Below are positions 48,901-58,500 of a stretch of 64,000 bases of DNA, piece after piece. The translations under genes were made by a program, and so were the position numbers. Numbering within the stretch: the stretch's first letter is position 1; every line of letters starts with the position of its first letter. This DNA is from Pseudomonadota bacterium (lineage in GTDB: Bacteria; Pseudomonadota; Gammaproteobacteria; Burkholderiales; UBA9220). Under the pieces are notes generated by a model. The model ran no database searches and had not been told where the DNA came from. It saw only the letters and a program-made list of their open reading frames with translations. The stretch lies in contig JAJZVC010000005.1 in the NCBI GenBank assembly GCA_021845865.1, positions 25,760-89,759 of the forward strand, written 5' to 3'.

Positions 48901-49040
48901 GCGTCGGCGCGGAAACCCAGCGGCCACTGGCGACCGTGGTGGTGGGCGGGCTGTTCACCTCCACTGCGTTGACCCTGCTGCTGTTGCCATTGATGTACGA
49001 ATGGGTGGAACAACGCAACGAGCGCAAGCAGGCGAAGTAA
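45954..49040 (+). CDS. czcA: Heavy-metal RND efflux transporter (CzcA-like)
   Basis: 1028 aa inner-membrane proton/metal antiporter with two sets of six helices and two large periplasmic loops. TM4 has GIGMMVDGAVVMVENG; this resembles the HME-RND signature, with Asp and Glu for proton relay. EVPVDAFPDVTPVQVNIYTEAPG at the start is split here as EVPVDAFPDVTPVQ; it is typical of CzcA/CusA. Zn/Co/Cd rather than Cu/Ag is suggested by the czcCBA order, the lack of CusF and the neighbouring SPC-type ATPase, but the metal is not proven. Confidence 0.93.
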   Translation: MLNKIVDLSLRYKVLVLVAFVLVVMLGVKAWREVPVDAFPDVTPVQVNIYTEAPGLAAEDVEKLLTFPVEGVMAGLPGVEEIRSVSLFGLSYVSVYFKDDVDIYFARRLVSEKLQEAKGRIPEGYGEPVLGANSSGLGQVFWYTIESADKKLSGMDLRTLQDWSVRLVLRTAPGVDDVMSWGGDEKQYQVLIDPRRLIKYGLTFKEVMEALTANNRQVGGQYVNLGREQYLVRGLGLVANTRDIGSIVVAEREGTPIYVRDVAEIKEAPSLRSGAVTKDGSEVVLGMALQRIGENAKNVVDAVKEKLKTVKQALPAGVTINPIYDRTELVEKAVKTAESALVEGSILVAIILFLFLGEVRSAIVVILALPLAMLISFILMQQWGLSANLMSLAGLAVGIGMMVDGAVVMVENGFRLLSHKVGQTVNKTHVILEAAREVINPTAFAILIIIVVFLPLFSLTGLEGKLFKPMALTITFAMIGSLVLTMTLVPVLSSLILKPKEEKDTFVVRWAKRLYLPLLDWALENKRKVIGGAAALLIGTFALFPFLGKEFMPTLQEGGIMFRVTSIPSTSLEESIRISEGIETALKRFPQVKSAVAMIGRAEKGETADVNYMEILVDLKPREQWPQAISFPELTQDMQTVLEKRVPTAVIAATQPIQMRVEELISGVRATLALKLYGEDLATLDRLSAELKSVLGKVPGVTDLSLEANKGKPQMVVKVNRDAAARLGLNADDILEVVQAGIGGKAVSTLIDGVKRFDIQVWLAPDFRNSVEAIANIPIRTRSGALVPLSSVATVELDEGYSFVRREQLQRYAVIQMDVKGRDVDSFVKEAQARIQREVKMPAGYWVEWGGAFENQQRAMAKLALIVPLTIGLIFILLYTAFNSLTYATLIIANVPFATIGGVIGLAVTGQYLSVPSAIGFIAVFGVAMLNGIVLVSFLNDQRRQGLSIREAVKQGAALRLRPVLMTASIAIFGLVPMLLSTGVGAETQRPLATVVVGGLFTSTALTLLLLPLMYEWVEQRNERKQAK

Positions 49041-49093
49041 ACCGGAAACGTGCGGCCTGAAGAGGCCGCACGCAATCAGACAGGAGAAAATGC

Positions 49094-49441
49094 ATGAAAG
49101 AAATCAAGGCTTATATCCACAACCACCGTATCGGCGACGTGATTCGCGCCCTCAAGGACTCGGGGCAATGCAATGCGAACGCCGGCTGCCGCAATCTTGC
49201 CGTCATCCCCGTGCAAAGCCTGCTGAAGGCGGTGGACGCGAGAGAGCAGCACTACTCCATCGAACTGGCCGAAGAGGTCATTTACGAATCCAAGCTGGAA
49301 CTGATCTGTGAAGACCAGCAGGTGGACGAACTGGTGGGCATCATCGCGCGCACCGCCCGCACCGCCCGCACCGGGCAGGCCGAGGCGGGGTGGATATTCG
49401 TGATCGACGTTGTCAGGGCAATCCCTGTCGCGGCAATGTAA
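49094..49441 (+). CDS. PII-like protein linked to metal efflux
   Basis: 115 aa with a ferredoxin-like PII fold: MKEIKAYIHNHRIGDVIRAL at the start and GWIFVIDVVRAIPV at the end. The T-loop differs from GlnB/GlnK: there is no uridylylated Tyr, and Cys26 and Cys32 appear in QCNANAGC, with Cys72 in LICEDQQ. A subgroup called PII-NG, next to cusABC-like genes, is described in the literature and fits. A threefold ART repeat (residues 86-93) lies in the B-loop region. It could sense a nucleotide or a metal and act on the pump; inference. Confidence 0.8.
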   Translation: MKEIKAYIHNHRIGDVIRALKDSGQCNANAGCRNLAVIPVQSLLKAVDAREQHYSIELAEEVIYESKLELICEDQQVDELVGIIARTARTARTGQAEAGWIFVIDVVRAIPVAAM

Positions 49442-49539
49442 TGAGCGAACCTGGTTTCAGGTGATGGCCTGTGCCCATGTCCTGAACCCGGTCAGCGAAA
49501 TCGGATTTTTATCTCAATCAACTATTGAAGGAGTAAATC

Positions 49540-49842
49540 ATGGGATTCCTTGAACGCATGCTCGGTAATTTGATGGGTGGCAAATTCGGCGGCCACCACG
49601 GCAGCTACCGGGGCGGCCATCACGGCGGTTCCAGGCACGGGGGCTATGGGAGTAATCCAGGCTATCCGCAAGACAGCAGCCCGGCAATCACCTGCCTCAA
49701 GTGCGGCAGCGCCAATACGCGCGATGCGCGCTTCTGCCGGCAATGCGGCGCTTCCCTGGCGGCCACCAGATGTTCCGGCTGCGGCGCGGAATTGACGGCG
49801 GGCGCACAGTTTTGCGGGCAATGCGGCAAAGCCCGGCAGTAA
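49540..49842 (+). CDS. Double zinc-ribbon protein with Gly/His-rich N terminus
   Basis: 100 aa. The first 45 residues are Gly/His/Tyr-rich (HHGSYRGGHHGGSRHGG), able to bind metals; residues 51-97 hold four CxxC knuckles (52/55, 66/69, 78/81, 92/95) forming two zinc ribbons. No signal peptide. Function unknown; a cytoplasmic metal buffer or assembly factor for the flanking transporters is possible. AAGGAG precedes the ATG. Confidence 0.75.
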   Translation: MGFLERMLGNLMGGKFGGHHGSYRGGHHGGSRHGGYGSNPGYPQDSSPAITCLKCGSANTRDARFCRQCGASLAATRCSGCGAELTAGAQFCGQCGKARQ

Positions 49843-49890
49843 CCCAGCACCTATCCCGCTGTGATCGTTTGATTCTTGAGGAACGGCAAC

Positions 49891-52233
49891 ATGGCCGAAA
49901 AACTTAAACTGGACCTGTCCCTGGTTTTGCCGGAAATCCCCGACGAGCGCGACGCCTGCGTGGGGCGGCTGACCAAACTGCTGCAGGCCGAGGGCCTGGA
50001 AAAAGTACACCTGGTCCGCGAGGATGGCAGCGCCCGCCTGTGCCTGCACTACGACCCGCAGCAGCTCAGCGTGAGCCGGGTGCGCGAACTGGCGCAAGCG
50101 GCCGGCGCAAAGATCGGAGAGCGGTTCCACCACGAAAGCCTGCGCATCGACGGCATGGACTGCCCCACCTGCGCCGTCGTGATCGAGCACGCCCTGACGC
50201 GCATGGACGGCGTGCTGGAGGCCTCGGTCAGCTACGCCGCCGAGCGCCTGCGCCTGGAGTACGACAGCCAAAAAATCGCACGCGCGGCGATCGTCCAGCG
50301 CATCCAGGCGCTCGGTTATGCCGTGCTGGAGGAAGGCCACGAGGCCGGCTGGTTCGCCGAGCATCGCGAGCTCGTTTTCAGCGGCGTGGCCGGCCTGCTG
50401 TTGCTGGCCGGCTGGCTCGCGGGACTCGCCGGCGCGCCACGGGATCTCTCGCTCGGCTTGTTGCTGGGCGCCTATGCGGCGGGCGGTTTCTATACCCTGC
50501 GCGACGCCTGGCAGAGCGTGAAGAGCCGCCGCTTCGACATCGACACCCTGATGATCGTCGCGGCGGCCGGGGCCGCAGCCTTGGGCGCCTGGGTGGAAGG
50601 CGCATTGCTGCTGTTCCTGTTCAGCCTGGGTCATGCGCTGGAACACATGGCCATGGACCGTGCGCGCAAGGCGATCGAGGCGCTGGCGGACCTGGCGCCC
50701 AAGACCGCGATCGTGCAGCGGGACGGTGCGGAGATCGAGGTGCGGGTCGAGGAACTGCGGCGCGGCGACCGCGTCATCGTCAAGCCCGGCCAGCGCATTC
50801 CCGCCGACGGCCAGGTGGCAGCGGGCAACTCGGCGGTCGACCAGGCGCCGGTCACCGGCGAATCCATGCCGGTGGACAAGCAGCCGGGCGACAAGGTGTT
50901 CGCCGGTACGGTCAACGGCGAAGGCGTGCTGACGGTCGAGGTAACCAAGCTCGCGCAGGAGAGCACGCTGGCGCGCATGGTCACGATGGTGGCCGAGGCG
51001 CAGACGCAGAAATCCCCCACCCAGCGCTTCACCGACCGTTTCGAGCGGGTCTTCGTGCCCGCCGTGCTGGTGGGCACAGCACTTCTGATCGCGCTGCCGC
51101 CGCTGCTCGGCTTCCCATTCGCCGAATCTTTCTACCGCGCCATGGCGGTGCTGGTGGCGGCCTCCCCGTGCGCGCTCGCCATCGCCACGCCGTCGGCGGT
51201 GCTCTCCGGCGTCGCCCGCGCCGCGCGTGGCGGCGTGCTGATCAAGGGCGGCGCGCACCTGGAGAATCTCGGCGTGCTGACAGCCGTTGCCTTCGACAAG
51301 ACCGGCACCTTGACTATCGGCAAGCCACAGGTGACCGATGTCGTCGCCGTCATCGGCGACGAGGCGCGTCTGCTGACCGTGGCCGCCGCCGTGGAAAGCC
51401 GCAGCGCGCATCCGCTGGCGCAGGCGGTGGTGACCGAGGCGAAGCGGCGCGGCTTGAGCTGGAGGGAGACCGGCGACGTCGAAGCGGTGACAGGGAAAGG
51501 ATTGCGCGCCGAACTCGATGGACAAAAAATCGCCATCGGCAACGTCAGATTGTTTGAAGGCGAAGCCATCCCAGAAGCCATCCTGCAGCAGACCGAGCGT
51601 CTTGGAACCGAAGGAAAAAGCCTCATGCTGGTCCAGGCTGACGGGCAGTTCCTCGGCGTCGTGGCACTGGCCGACACGCCGCGCGAAGGCGTCAAGCAGG
51701 TGCTGGAGCGCCTGCACCGCACCGGCATCCGCAAGACCATCATGCTCACCGGCGACAACGAACGCGTGGGCCGCGCCGTCGCCGATGCGGTCGGCCTCGA
51801 CGAAGTGCAGGCCGGCCTGTTGCCGGCAGACAAGGTTAAGGCCATGGAAATGCTTGGGCGGCGCCACGGCCAGGTGGCCATGGTGGGCGACGGGGTCAAC
51901 GACGCCCCCGCCATGGCGCGCGCCACGGTCGGCATCGCCATGGGCGGCGCCGGCACTGATGTGGCGCTGGAAACGGCGGACGTGGCGCTGATGGCCGATG
52001 ATCTCGGGAAGCTGCCTTTTGCAGTGGACCTGAGCCGCGCATCGCGACGCATCATCCGGCAGAACCTGTACCTTGCGCTGGGCGTGGTGACGCTACTCAT
52101 CCCCGCCACGCTGCTCGGCTGGGCGGGGATCGGGCTGGCGGTACTGGTACATGAAGGCTCGACCGTCATAGTGGTCTTGAATGCCCTGCGTTTGTTGGCT
52201 TACGGAGAAAACGCCGGAGGGACTTCCGCATAA
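49891..52233 (+). CDS. P1B-type ATPase with SPC/HEGST motifs (Zn/Co/Cd-exporter type)
   Basis: 780 aa. It has two N-terminal HMA-like domains: the first (1-75) is degenerate, with DERDACV at the metal loop; the second has GMDCPTC (88-94). The TM6 motif is Ser425-Pro-Cys427 and the last helix has HEGSTVIVVLNALRLL, the P1B-4 pattern shared with CzcP-like Co/Zn/Cd exporters. FDKTGTLT, TGES and GDGVNDAPAM are present. It lies at the end of the czc module and probably supplies cytoplasmic export while CzcCBA clears the periplasm. Confidence 0.9.
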   Translation: MAEKLKLDLSLVLPEIPDERDACVGRLTKLLQAEGLEKVHLVREDGSARLCLHYDPQQLSVSRVRELAQAAGAKIGERFHHESLRIDGMDCPTCAVVIEHALTRMDGVLEASVSYAAERLRLEYDSQKIARAAIVQRIQALGYAVLEEGHEAGWFAEHRELVFSGVAGLLLLAGWLAGLAGAPRDLSLGLLLGAYAAGGFYTLRDAWQSVKSRRFDIDTLMIVAAAGAAALGAWVEGALLLFLFSLGHALEHMAMDRARKAIEALADLAPKTAIVQRDGAEIEVRVEELRRGDRVIVKPGQRIPADGQVAAGNSAVDQAPVTGESMPVDKQPGDKVFAGTVNGEGVLTVEVTKLAQESTLARMVTMVAEAQTQKSPTQRFTDRFERVFVPAVLVGTALLIALPPLLGFPFAESFYRAMAVLVAASPCALAIATPSAVLSGVARAARGGVLIKGGAHLENLGVLTAVAFDKTGTLTIGKPQVTDVVAVIGDEARLLTVAAAVESRSAHPLAQAVVTEAKRRGLSWRETGDVEAVTGKGLRAELDGQKIAIGNVRLFEGEAIPEAILQQTERLGTEGKSLMLVQADGQFLGVVALADTPREGVKQVLERLHRTGIRKTIMLTGDNERVGRAVADAVGLDEVQAGLLPADKVKAMEMLGRRHGQVAMVGDGVNDAPAMARATVGIAMGGAGTDVALETADVALMADDLGKLPFAVDLSRASRRIIRQNLYLALGVVTLLIPATLLGWAGIGLAVLVHEGSTVIVVLNALRLLAYGENAGGTSA

Positions 52234-52333
52234 CTGCCGAAAGTTGGAAGGTCTGTGCCCATCAGCAACCAATGGGCAGCCGACGGGCGAAGAATGATGG
52301 CACAAACCCAGGGTGATCAGGTTTGCACGCTGA

Positions 52334-52362
52334 TTTACAAATGGATATACAGTGGCTATAAT
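52334..52362 (+). promoter_or_regulatory. Near-consensus promoter of the cus operon, predicted leaderless transcript
   Basis: TTTACA (52334-52339), a 17-nt spacer and consensus TATAAT (52357-52362). The predicted start coincides with the A of the ATG at 52369, and no Shine-Dalgarno exists. A 7-bp inverted repeat TGCCCAT/ATGGGCA lies about 80 nt upstream (52257-52279). Confidence 0.65.
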
Positions 52363-52368
52363 CCATCC

Positions 52369-52758
52369 ATGTTTCGCAAGCAATTACGCCGCCCGATCGC
52401 TTTCCTTTGTGCCGTGATACTGATGGCTACTCAGTTCGCGGTTGCGGCATATGCTTGCCCGCAGATGCTTTCTTCCCCGGCGCTGAGCACTGCCCAAGAA
52501 GCGAACATGCCGCCGGATTGCGCTCGCGAAACGGCGCACAAGCCTTCCCCGCTGTGCAAGGCACACTGCGACCAGTCTGCGCAGTCGAATCAGGTTCCGG
52601 CCATGGACCTCCTGCCGTTCGTGTACGTGGCGCTGTGGATCGTGCCGTCTCTCGACACGTTCGCCCCGCCTCTTTCACGAACCCTCCGTGACAACTCAGT
52701 GTGGCTGACGGATTCCTCACCCCCGCTCCGCATCCAGTACCAGGTTTTCCGCATTTAG
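52369..52758 (+). CDS. Small exported Cys-rich protein heading the cus operon
   Basis: 129 aa: signal peptide (hydrophobic 10-27, ending near AYA), then a Cys-rich stretch (Cys30, Cys51, Cys63, Cys67 with His66) and a second hydrophobic segment (82-93). No family recognised. Like the gene at 42962 it is a small exported protein with soft-metal ligands placed just before an outer-membrane factor gene. The start is set by the promoter spacing; the frame upstream to 52255 crosses the promoter. Confidence 0.6.
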   Translation: MFRKQLRRPIAFLCAVILMATQFAVAAYACPQMLSSPALSTAQEANMPPDCARETAHKPSPLCKAHCDQSAQSNQVPAMDLLPFVYVALWIVPSLDTFAPPLSRTLRDNSVWLTDSSPPLRIQYQVFRI

Positions 52759-52830
52759 ACCGCTTCGGTAGTGGCGGGCGGTGCCGCACACGCGCGGCGC
52801 CTTGTCTTGTTCAATCGAAGAGAGGTCGTG

Positions 52831-54093
52831 ATGTTTTCCCTCATCCCGTTTTGCCACGGGAAGCACATGGTAATCGCCATGCTGCTTGCCGGTTTCAGCA
52901 CGCTTGGCCACGCGCTGACGTTCGACGAAGCACTGCGCCTTGCCCAGGCGAAGGCGCCCCAGCTCAAGGCACGCGAGGAAAACGTCGCTGCAGCACAGTC
53001 GAATTCAGTGCCCGCTGGCGAGCTTCCCGACCCGAAGCTTGTGCTCGGTGTCGATAACCTCCCGATCAATGGACCCGATCGCTACAGCGTGTCGCGCGAT
53101 TTCATGACGATGCGTCGCATCGGCGTGATGCAGGAGTTTCCCAACAGCGCCAAGCGGGAAGCACGTGTCGCGGTAGCGCAAAACCGGGTGGCGGTCGCCG
53201 AAGCGCAGACCAGCACCACGCGCCTAACCGTCCTGCGCGAAACGGCCATCGCCTGGATCGCGCGCATGACCGTCGAGCAGGAAATCGCACACATCGATGA
53301 CCTGCGCGCCGAGAATCGGCTGCTCGACTCGGCAGTCAAGGCCATGATCGCCGGCGGCAAAGGTGGACCGACAGACGCCGTCATGCCGCGCCAGGAAGCA
53401 GCCATGATCGAGGACCGCGCGGACGAGTTGCGCGCGCGGCGCGAACAGTCCATCGCCGCCCTCAAGCGATGGATCGGCGCCGCGGCCGAAGAGCCCTTGC
53501 AAGGACACCCACCGGACTGGCCGATTTCGCACGACATGCTGGCTCACGGCCTGCACCGGCATCCGGAGTTGACCGAGTTCGACTCGAAAGAACGCATGCT
53601 CGACGCCGAGATCGGCGAAGCGCAGGCCGAGAAAACGCCGGACTGGGCGCTGGAGCTGGGTTACCAGCAGCGCGGGCCGCAGTTCAGCGATATGATTTCG
53701 CTGCAAGTGAGCTTCGACCTGCCGATATTCCCCGGTTCGCGCCAGGACCCGAAGATCGCTGCCAAACGTGCCGAGCGCGCGGGCCTGGATGCCGAGCGCG
53801 AGGCCACGCTGCGGGAACACGCCGCCATGCTGGAATCAGACCTAGCCGAACACCAGCGGCTCGCGAACGCCGTCAAGCGCCAGCACGAGGTGTTGCTGCC
53901 GCTCGCCGACGAGAAGGTCACACTGGCCATGGCGGCCTGGCGCGGCGGTAAAGGCAGCCTCGCCGAAGTGATTGCCGCGCGCCGCGAACGTGTCGGGGCG
54001 GAACTCAAAGTCATTGAGTTGGAAGGACAGCGCCAGCAAGTCGCTGCACGCCTGTATTACGCCTACAGCGATCACCCAAGGGAACAACGATGA
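52831..54093 (+). CDS. cusC: Outer-membrane factor of the Cu/Ag efflux system (CusC-like)
   Basis: 420 aa TolC-family protein; signal peptide ending near GHA, then LTFDEALRLAQAKAPQLKA and paired helical repeats. It is only distantly like the CzcC-type protein at 43407. AGAGG precedes the ATG at 52831. It overlaps cusB by 4 nt, so the three pump genes are translationally coupled. Confidence 0.88.
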   Translation: MFSLIPFCHGKHMVIAMLLAGFSTLGHALTFDEALRLAQAKAPQLKAREENVAAAQSNSVPAGELPDPKLVLGVDNLPINGPDRYSVSRDFMTMRRIGVMQEFPNSAKREARVAVAQNRVAVAEAQTSTTRLTVLRETAIAWIARMTVEQEIAHIDDLRAENRLLDSAVKAMIAGGKGGPTDAVMPRQEAAMIEDRADELRARREQSIAALKRWIGAAAEEPLQGHPPDWPISHDMLAHGLHRHPELTEFDSKERMLDAEIGEAQAEKTPDWALELGYQQRGPQFSDMISLQVSFDLPIFPGSRQDPKIAAKRAERAGLDAEREATLREHAAMLESDLAEHQRLANAVKRQHEVLLPLADEKVTLAMAAWRGGKGSLAEVIAARRERVGAELKVIELEGQRQQVAARLYYAYSDHPREQR

Positions 54094-55595
54094 AAACCCG
54101 CATGAGCCAGGCTTGGAAAATCTTCCTGATTGCCGCAGCCGGTTCCGCACTGCTCGCGCTCGGCGCCACTGGCGGCTGGTGGTGGGCCGGGCACCCATCC
54201 ACGTCAGCGCCCAAGATGGGAAAAACAGAACCCGTCATCCCCCAGACAAGGCAAGACGAGGCGAAGGTGTTGTACTGGTATGACCCGATGGTTCCCCAAC
54301 AGCATTTCGACAAGCCGGGCAAGTCGCCTTTCATGGACATGCAGTTGCTGCCGAAGTATGCCGATGCCAGCGGCGCAGCGGCTGGCGTGAAGATCGACCC
54401 GGCGGTCGCACAGAATCTCGGCATGCGGCTGGCAAAGGTGGAACGTATTCCGCTTGTCTTTCAGGCCCAGATGACCGGGATCATCGGCTTCAACGAGCGC
54501 GATGTGGCGGTGGTGCAGAACCGCAGTGCCGGATTTGTCGAACACGTCTGGCCGTTGGCGCCTGGCGACGCGGTGCGCGCCGGACAGCCCCTGGTAGAGT
54601 TCCTGGTCCCCGAATGGGCGGCGGCGCAATATGAACTGCTGGCGATCCGGCAATCCGGCGATGCTGCCCTGCTGGCCGCGGCCCGCGACCGGCTACGCTT
54701 GCTGGGCATGCCCGAGCGCATGATCTCCGCAGTTGAGCAATCCGGCGTCGTGCGGTCACGCCATACGGTCACTGCGCCGATAGGCGGGGTGATTCAATCG
54801 CTCGACGTACGCGCGGGCATGACGCTGATGGCCGGGCAGACGCTGTCGCGCATCAACGGGCTGTCGACCGTCTGGCTGGAGGCAGCAGTACCGCAGGCGT
54901 TGGCGGATCGGGTGGGTACAGGCGACCGCGTGACCGCGACTGTGGCGGGAGAAAAAACTCCCATCGAGGGCCGCGTTACCAGTATCGTGCCCGTCCTGCA
55001 AGACGCCACCCGCACCCTGCGAGTACGGATCGAACTACCGAATCGGAATGGACATATGCGCCCTGGCATGTCCGCGCAGTTGAGCCTGCAAAGTAATCCA
55101 AGGGGCACGGCGCTTGCCGTGCCCACCGAGTCCGTGATCCGCACCGGCAAGCGTGCTCTGGTCATGCTCGCCGACACGCAAGGCCGGTTCACACCGGTCG
55201 AGGTGTCGTTAGGCGAGGAGATCGGCGACAAAACGGTCATCACGGCCGGACTTGAAGAAGGACAGCAAGTGGTATCGAGCGGGCAGTTCCTGCTTGATTC
55301 CGAAGCCAGGCTCAGTGGGATCGCGGCACGGCCAATGGAGGGAACCGCCAAGCCCACATCCCCACCGTTGCACGAGGCTGACGCCACGATCAAGGGCATC
55401 GCCCCTGGCGAAGTCACCCTTGCACACGGTCCTTTCAAGACGCTTGCCATGCCGGGCATGACCATGACTTTCCCCCTGGGGTCGCCCACTCTGACCGCAG
55501 GCTTCAAGGTGGGCGACAAGGTGCGCGTCGGCGTACGCCAGACTGAAGATGGACTGGTCGTCGAACGTATCGAACGTGCAGAAGGCGAGCAATGA
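54090..55595 (+). CDS. cusB: CusB-like adaptor with fused C-terminal CusF domain
   Basis: 501 aa, about 90 longer than E. coli CusB. Order: signal anchor (11-33), a heavy-metal-binding domain ([17 protein letters not shown] with [11 protein letters not shown], 61-91) whose Met residues bind Cu(I)/Ag(I), the adaptor core (residues 100-410), and a C-terminal CusF-like domain (about 425-497) with [10 protein letters not shown]. Such a fusion is known in SilB of Cupriavidus metallidurans. It should pick up periplasmic Cu/Ag and hand it to CusA. Confidence 0.92.
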   Translation: MKTRMSQAWKIFLIAAAGSALLALGATGGWWWAGHPSTSAPKMGKTEPVIPQTRQDEAKVLYWYDPMVPQQHFDKPGKSPFMDMQLLPKYADASGAAAGVKIDPAVAQNLGMRLAKVERIPLVFQAQMTGIIGFNERDVAVVQNRSAGFVEHVWPLAPGDAVRAGQPLVEFLVPEWAAAQYELLAIRQSGDAALLAAARDRLRLLGMPERMISAVEQSGVVRSRHTVTAPIGGVIQSLDVRAGMTLMAGQTLSRINGLSTVWLEAAVPQALADRVGTGDRVTATVAGEKTPIEGRVTSIVPVLQDATRTLRVRIELPNRNGHMRPGMSAQLSLQSNPRGTALAVPTESVIRTGKRALVMLADTQGRFTPVEVSLGEEIGDKTVITAGLEEGQQVVSSGQFLLDSEARLSGIAARPMEGTAKPTSPPLHEADATIKGIAPGEVTLAHGPFKTLAMPGMTMTFPLGSPTLTAGFKVGDKVRVGVRQTEDGLVVERIERAEGEQ

Positions 55596-58500
55596 TCACC
55601 AGGCTGATTCAGTGGTCGGTCGCCAATCGCTTCCTGGTTCTGCTGGGCACGCTGTTCTTCACCGCCTGGGGCATCTGGTCGGTCAAGATGACGCCGATTG
55701 ATGCCCTGCCCGATCTCTCGGACGTGCAGGTCATCATCCGTACCACCTATCCCGGCCAAGCGCCGCAGATCGTGGAGAACCAGGTCACCTACCCGCTGGC
55801 CACCACCATGCTTTCGGTGCCGGGTGCCAAGACGGTGCGCGCTTATTCCTTTTTCGGCGATAGCTTCGTCTATGTGTTGTTCGAGGACGGCACCGACCTG
55901 TACTGGGCGCGTTCGCGCGTGCTGGAATATCTCAATCAAATCCAGGCGCGGCTGCCGGCCACGGCCCGTTCGAGCCTCGGCCCGGATGCCACCGGCGTGG
56001 GCTGGATCTACGAATATGCGCTCGTCGACAAGACCGGGCGCCATGATCTGGCACAGCTACGCACCTTGCAGGACTGGTTCCTGAAATTTGAATTGAAGGC
56101 CCTGCCGAATGTGGCCGAAGTGGCCACGGTGGGCGGCATGGTCAAGCAGTACCAGGTCGTGCTCGATCCCGTGAAACTTACCGGCTTCGGCATCACGCAG
56201 GCCGAAGTAAAGGACGCCATTGCCAAGGCAAATCAGGAGAGCGGCGGATCGGTGCTGACGCTCGGCGAAGCTGAACTGATGGTACGCGCCAACGGCTATC
56301 TCAAATCGCTTGCCGACTTCCGGGCCATCCCGCTCAGACTGGTGAACGGCGTGCCGGTTCTGCTCGGTGACGTGGCAACCATCCAGCTTGGTCCGGAAAT
56401 GCGGCGCGGCATCGCGGAGCTGGATGGCCAAGGCGAAACGGTCGGCGGCGTGGTCATTCTGCGCAGCGGCAAGAATGCGCGCGAAACCATCGCGGCGGTG
56501 CATGCGAAACTGGAACAACTCAAGGCCAGCCTGCCCAAGGGGGTGGAAGTCGTCACGACCTACGACCGCAGCAAGCTGATCGACCGTGCAGTGGAAAACC
56601 TTACCCATAAACTCATCGAAGAGTTTATCGTGGTCGCGCTGGTGTGCGCCCTGTTCCTGTGGCATGTGCGTTCGTCGCTGGTGGCCATCGTCTCGCTGCC
56701 GCTGGGTGTTCTGACGGCATTCATCGCCATGCGCTACCAGGGCGTGAACGCGAACATCATGTCGCTGGGCGGCATCGCGATCGCCATCGGAGCGATGGTG
56801 GATGCAGCCATCGTCATGATCGAGAACGCCCACAAGCATGTCGAGGCATGGAAGCGCGAGCATCCCGGCCAGCACCTCCAGGGCGAGGCGCACTGGCGGG
56901 TCATGACCGAGTCCGCCGTCGAGGTCGGGCCTACGCTGTTCTTCTCTCTCCTGATCATCACCATTTCCTTCGTACCGGTATTCATGCTGGAAGCGCAGGA
57001 GGGCCGGCTGTTCGGTCCGCTGGCGATGACCAAGACGTATTCCATGGCCGCGGCGGCCGGCCTGTCGGTGACGCTGATTCCCGTGCTGATGGGCTACTGG
57101 ATACGCGGCAAGGTCCCGGATGAAGCGAGCAATCCGCTCAACCGCTGGCTCATCGACGCCTATCGACCGCTGCTGGATGCCGTGCTGGCGCGGCCGAAGA
57201 CGACGCTCGCGGTGGCCACGCTGCTGTTCCTCACCGTGGCTTGGCCGATCAGTCGGCTTGGCGGCGAGTTTCTGCCGCCGCTGGACGAAGGCGATCTGCT
57301 CTATATGCCATCGGCCCTGCCAGGGCTGTCGGCGCAGAAAGCCGGCGAGTTGTTGCAGCAGACGGACCGCTTGATCAAGACCGTGCCCGAAGTGGCGCAC
57401 GTCTTCGGCAAGGCCGGCCGCGCCGAAACCGCCACGGACCCAGCGCCGATGGAGATGTTCGAGACCACCATTCAGTTCAAACAACGCGACCAGTGGCGGC
57501 CAGGCATGACCCCGGACAAGCTGGTCGAGGAACTGGATCACGCCGTCAAAGTGCCGGGGCTCGCCAACATCTGGATTCCACCCATCCGCAACCGCATCGA
57601 CATGCTGGCCACCGGCGTCAAGAGCCCCATCGGCGTCAAGATCTCGGGCGGCAACCTGGCGGAAATAGACCGCGTTGCACAGCAAGTCGAGCAAATCGCC
57701 AAGGGGGTGCCCGGCGTTTCATCCGCGCTGGCCGAGCGGCTCACCGGTGGCCGCTATGTTGATGTCGATATTGATCGCGCCGCGGCCGCCCGCTACGGAC
57801 TTAACATCACCGATGTGCAATCGGTCGTGTCCGGGCTCGTCGGCGGCGAGAACATCGGCGAGACGGTCGAGGGCCTGGCTCGCTATCCCATCAACTTGCG
57901 TTACCCCCGTGAATGGCGCGACACCGTCGAGCGGCTGTCGCAGCTCCCGATCGTTACCACGCTGGGCAGCCAGATCACGCTGGGCATGGTGGCGCGGGTC
58001 AAGGTGACGGATGGCCCGCCTATGCTCAAGAGCGAAAACGCCCGCCCCTCGGGCTGGGTATATGTGGACGTGCGCGGTCGCGATCTGGCTTCGGTGGTGG
58101 CGGACCTGCGTACCGCAGTGGCGCGCGAGGTTAAGCTCGAACCCGGCATGAGCCTGGCCTACTCGGGGCAGTTCGAGTTCCTGGAACGGGCCAATGCGCG
58201 TCTGGAGGTGGTGGTGCCGGCCACGCTGCTCATCATCTTCGTACTGCTGTATATCACCTTCAGGCGCTTCGACGAAGCCTTGCTCATCATGGCCACGTTG
58301 CCCTTCGCGCTCACCGGCGGGGTGTGGTTTCTGTACCTGCTCGGCTACAACCTGTCGGTTGCCACCGGCGTTGGGTTCATTGCGCTGGCTGGCGTATCGG
58401 CCGAGTTCGGCGTGATCATGCTGCTGTACCTGAAACAGGCTTGGCACAGACGAATCGATGAGGGACGAGAAACCGATATGACCTTGCTCGAAGCCATTCG

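Noticed and set aside
49522..51867. 781-codon minus-strand open frame over the zinc-ribbon and P1B ATPase genes
   Set aside because: Antisense shadow with no recognisable domain.
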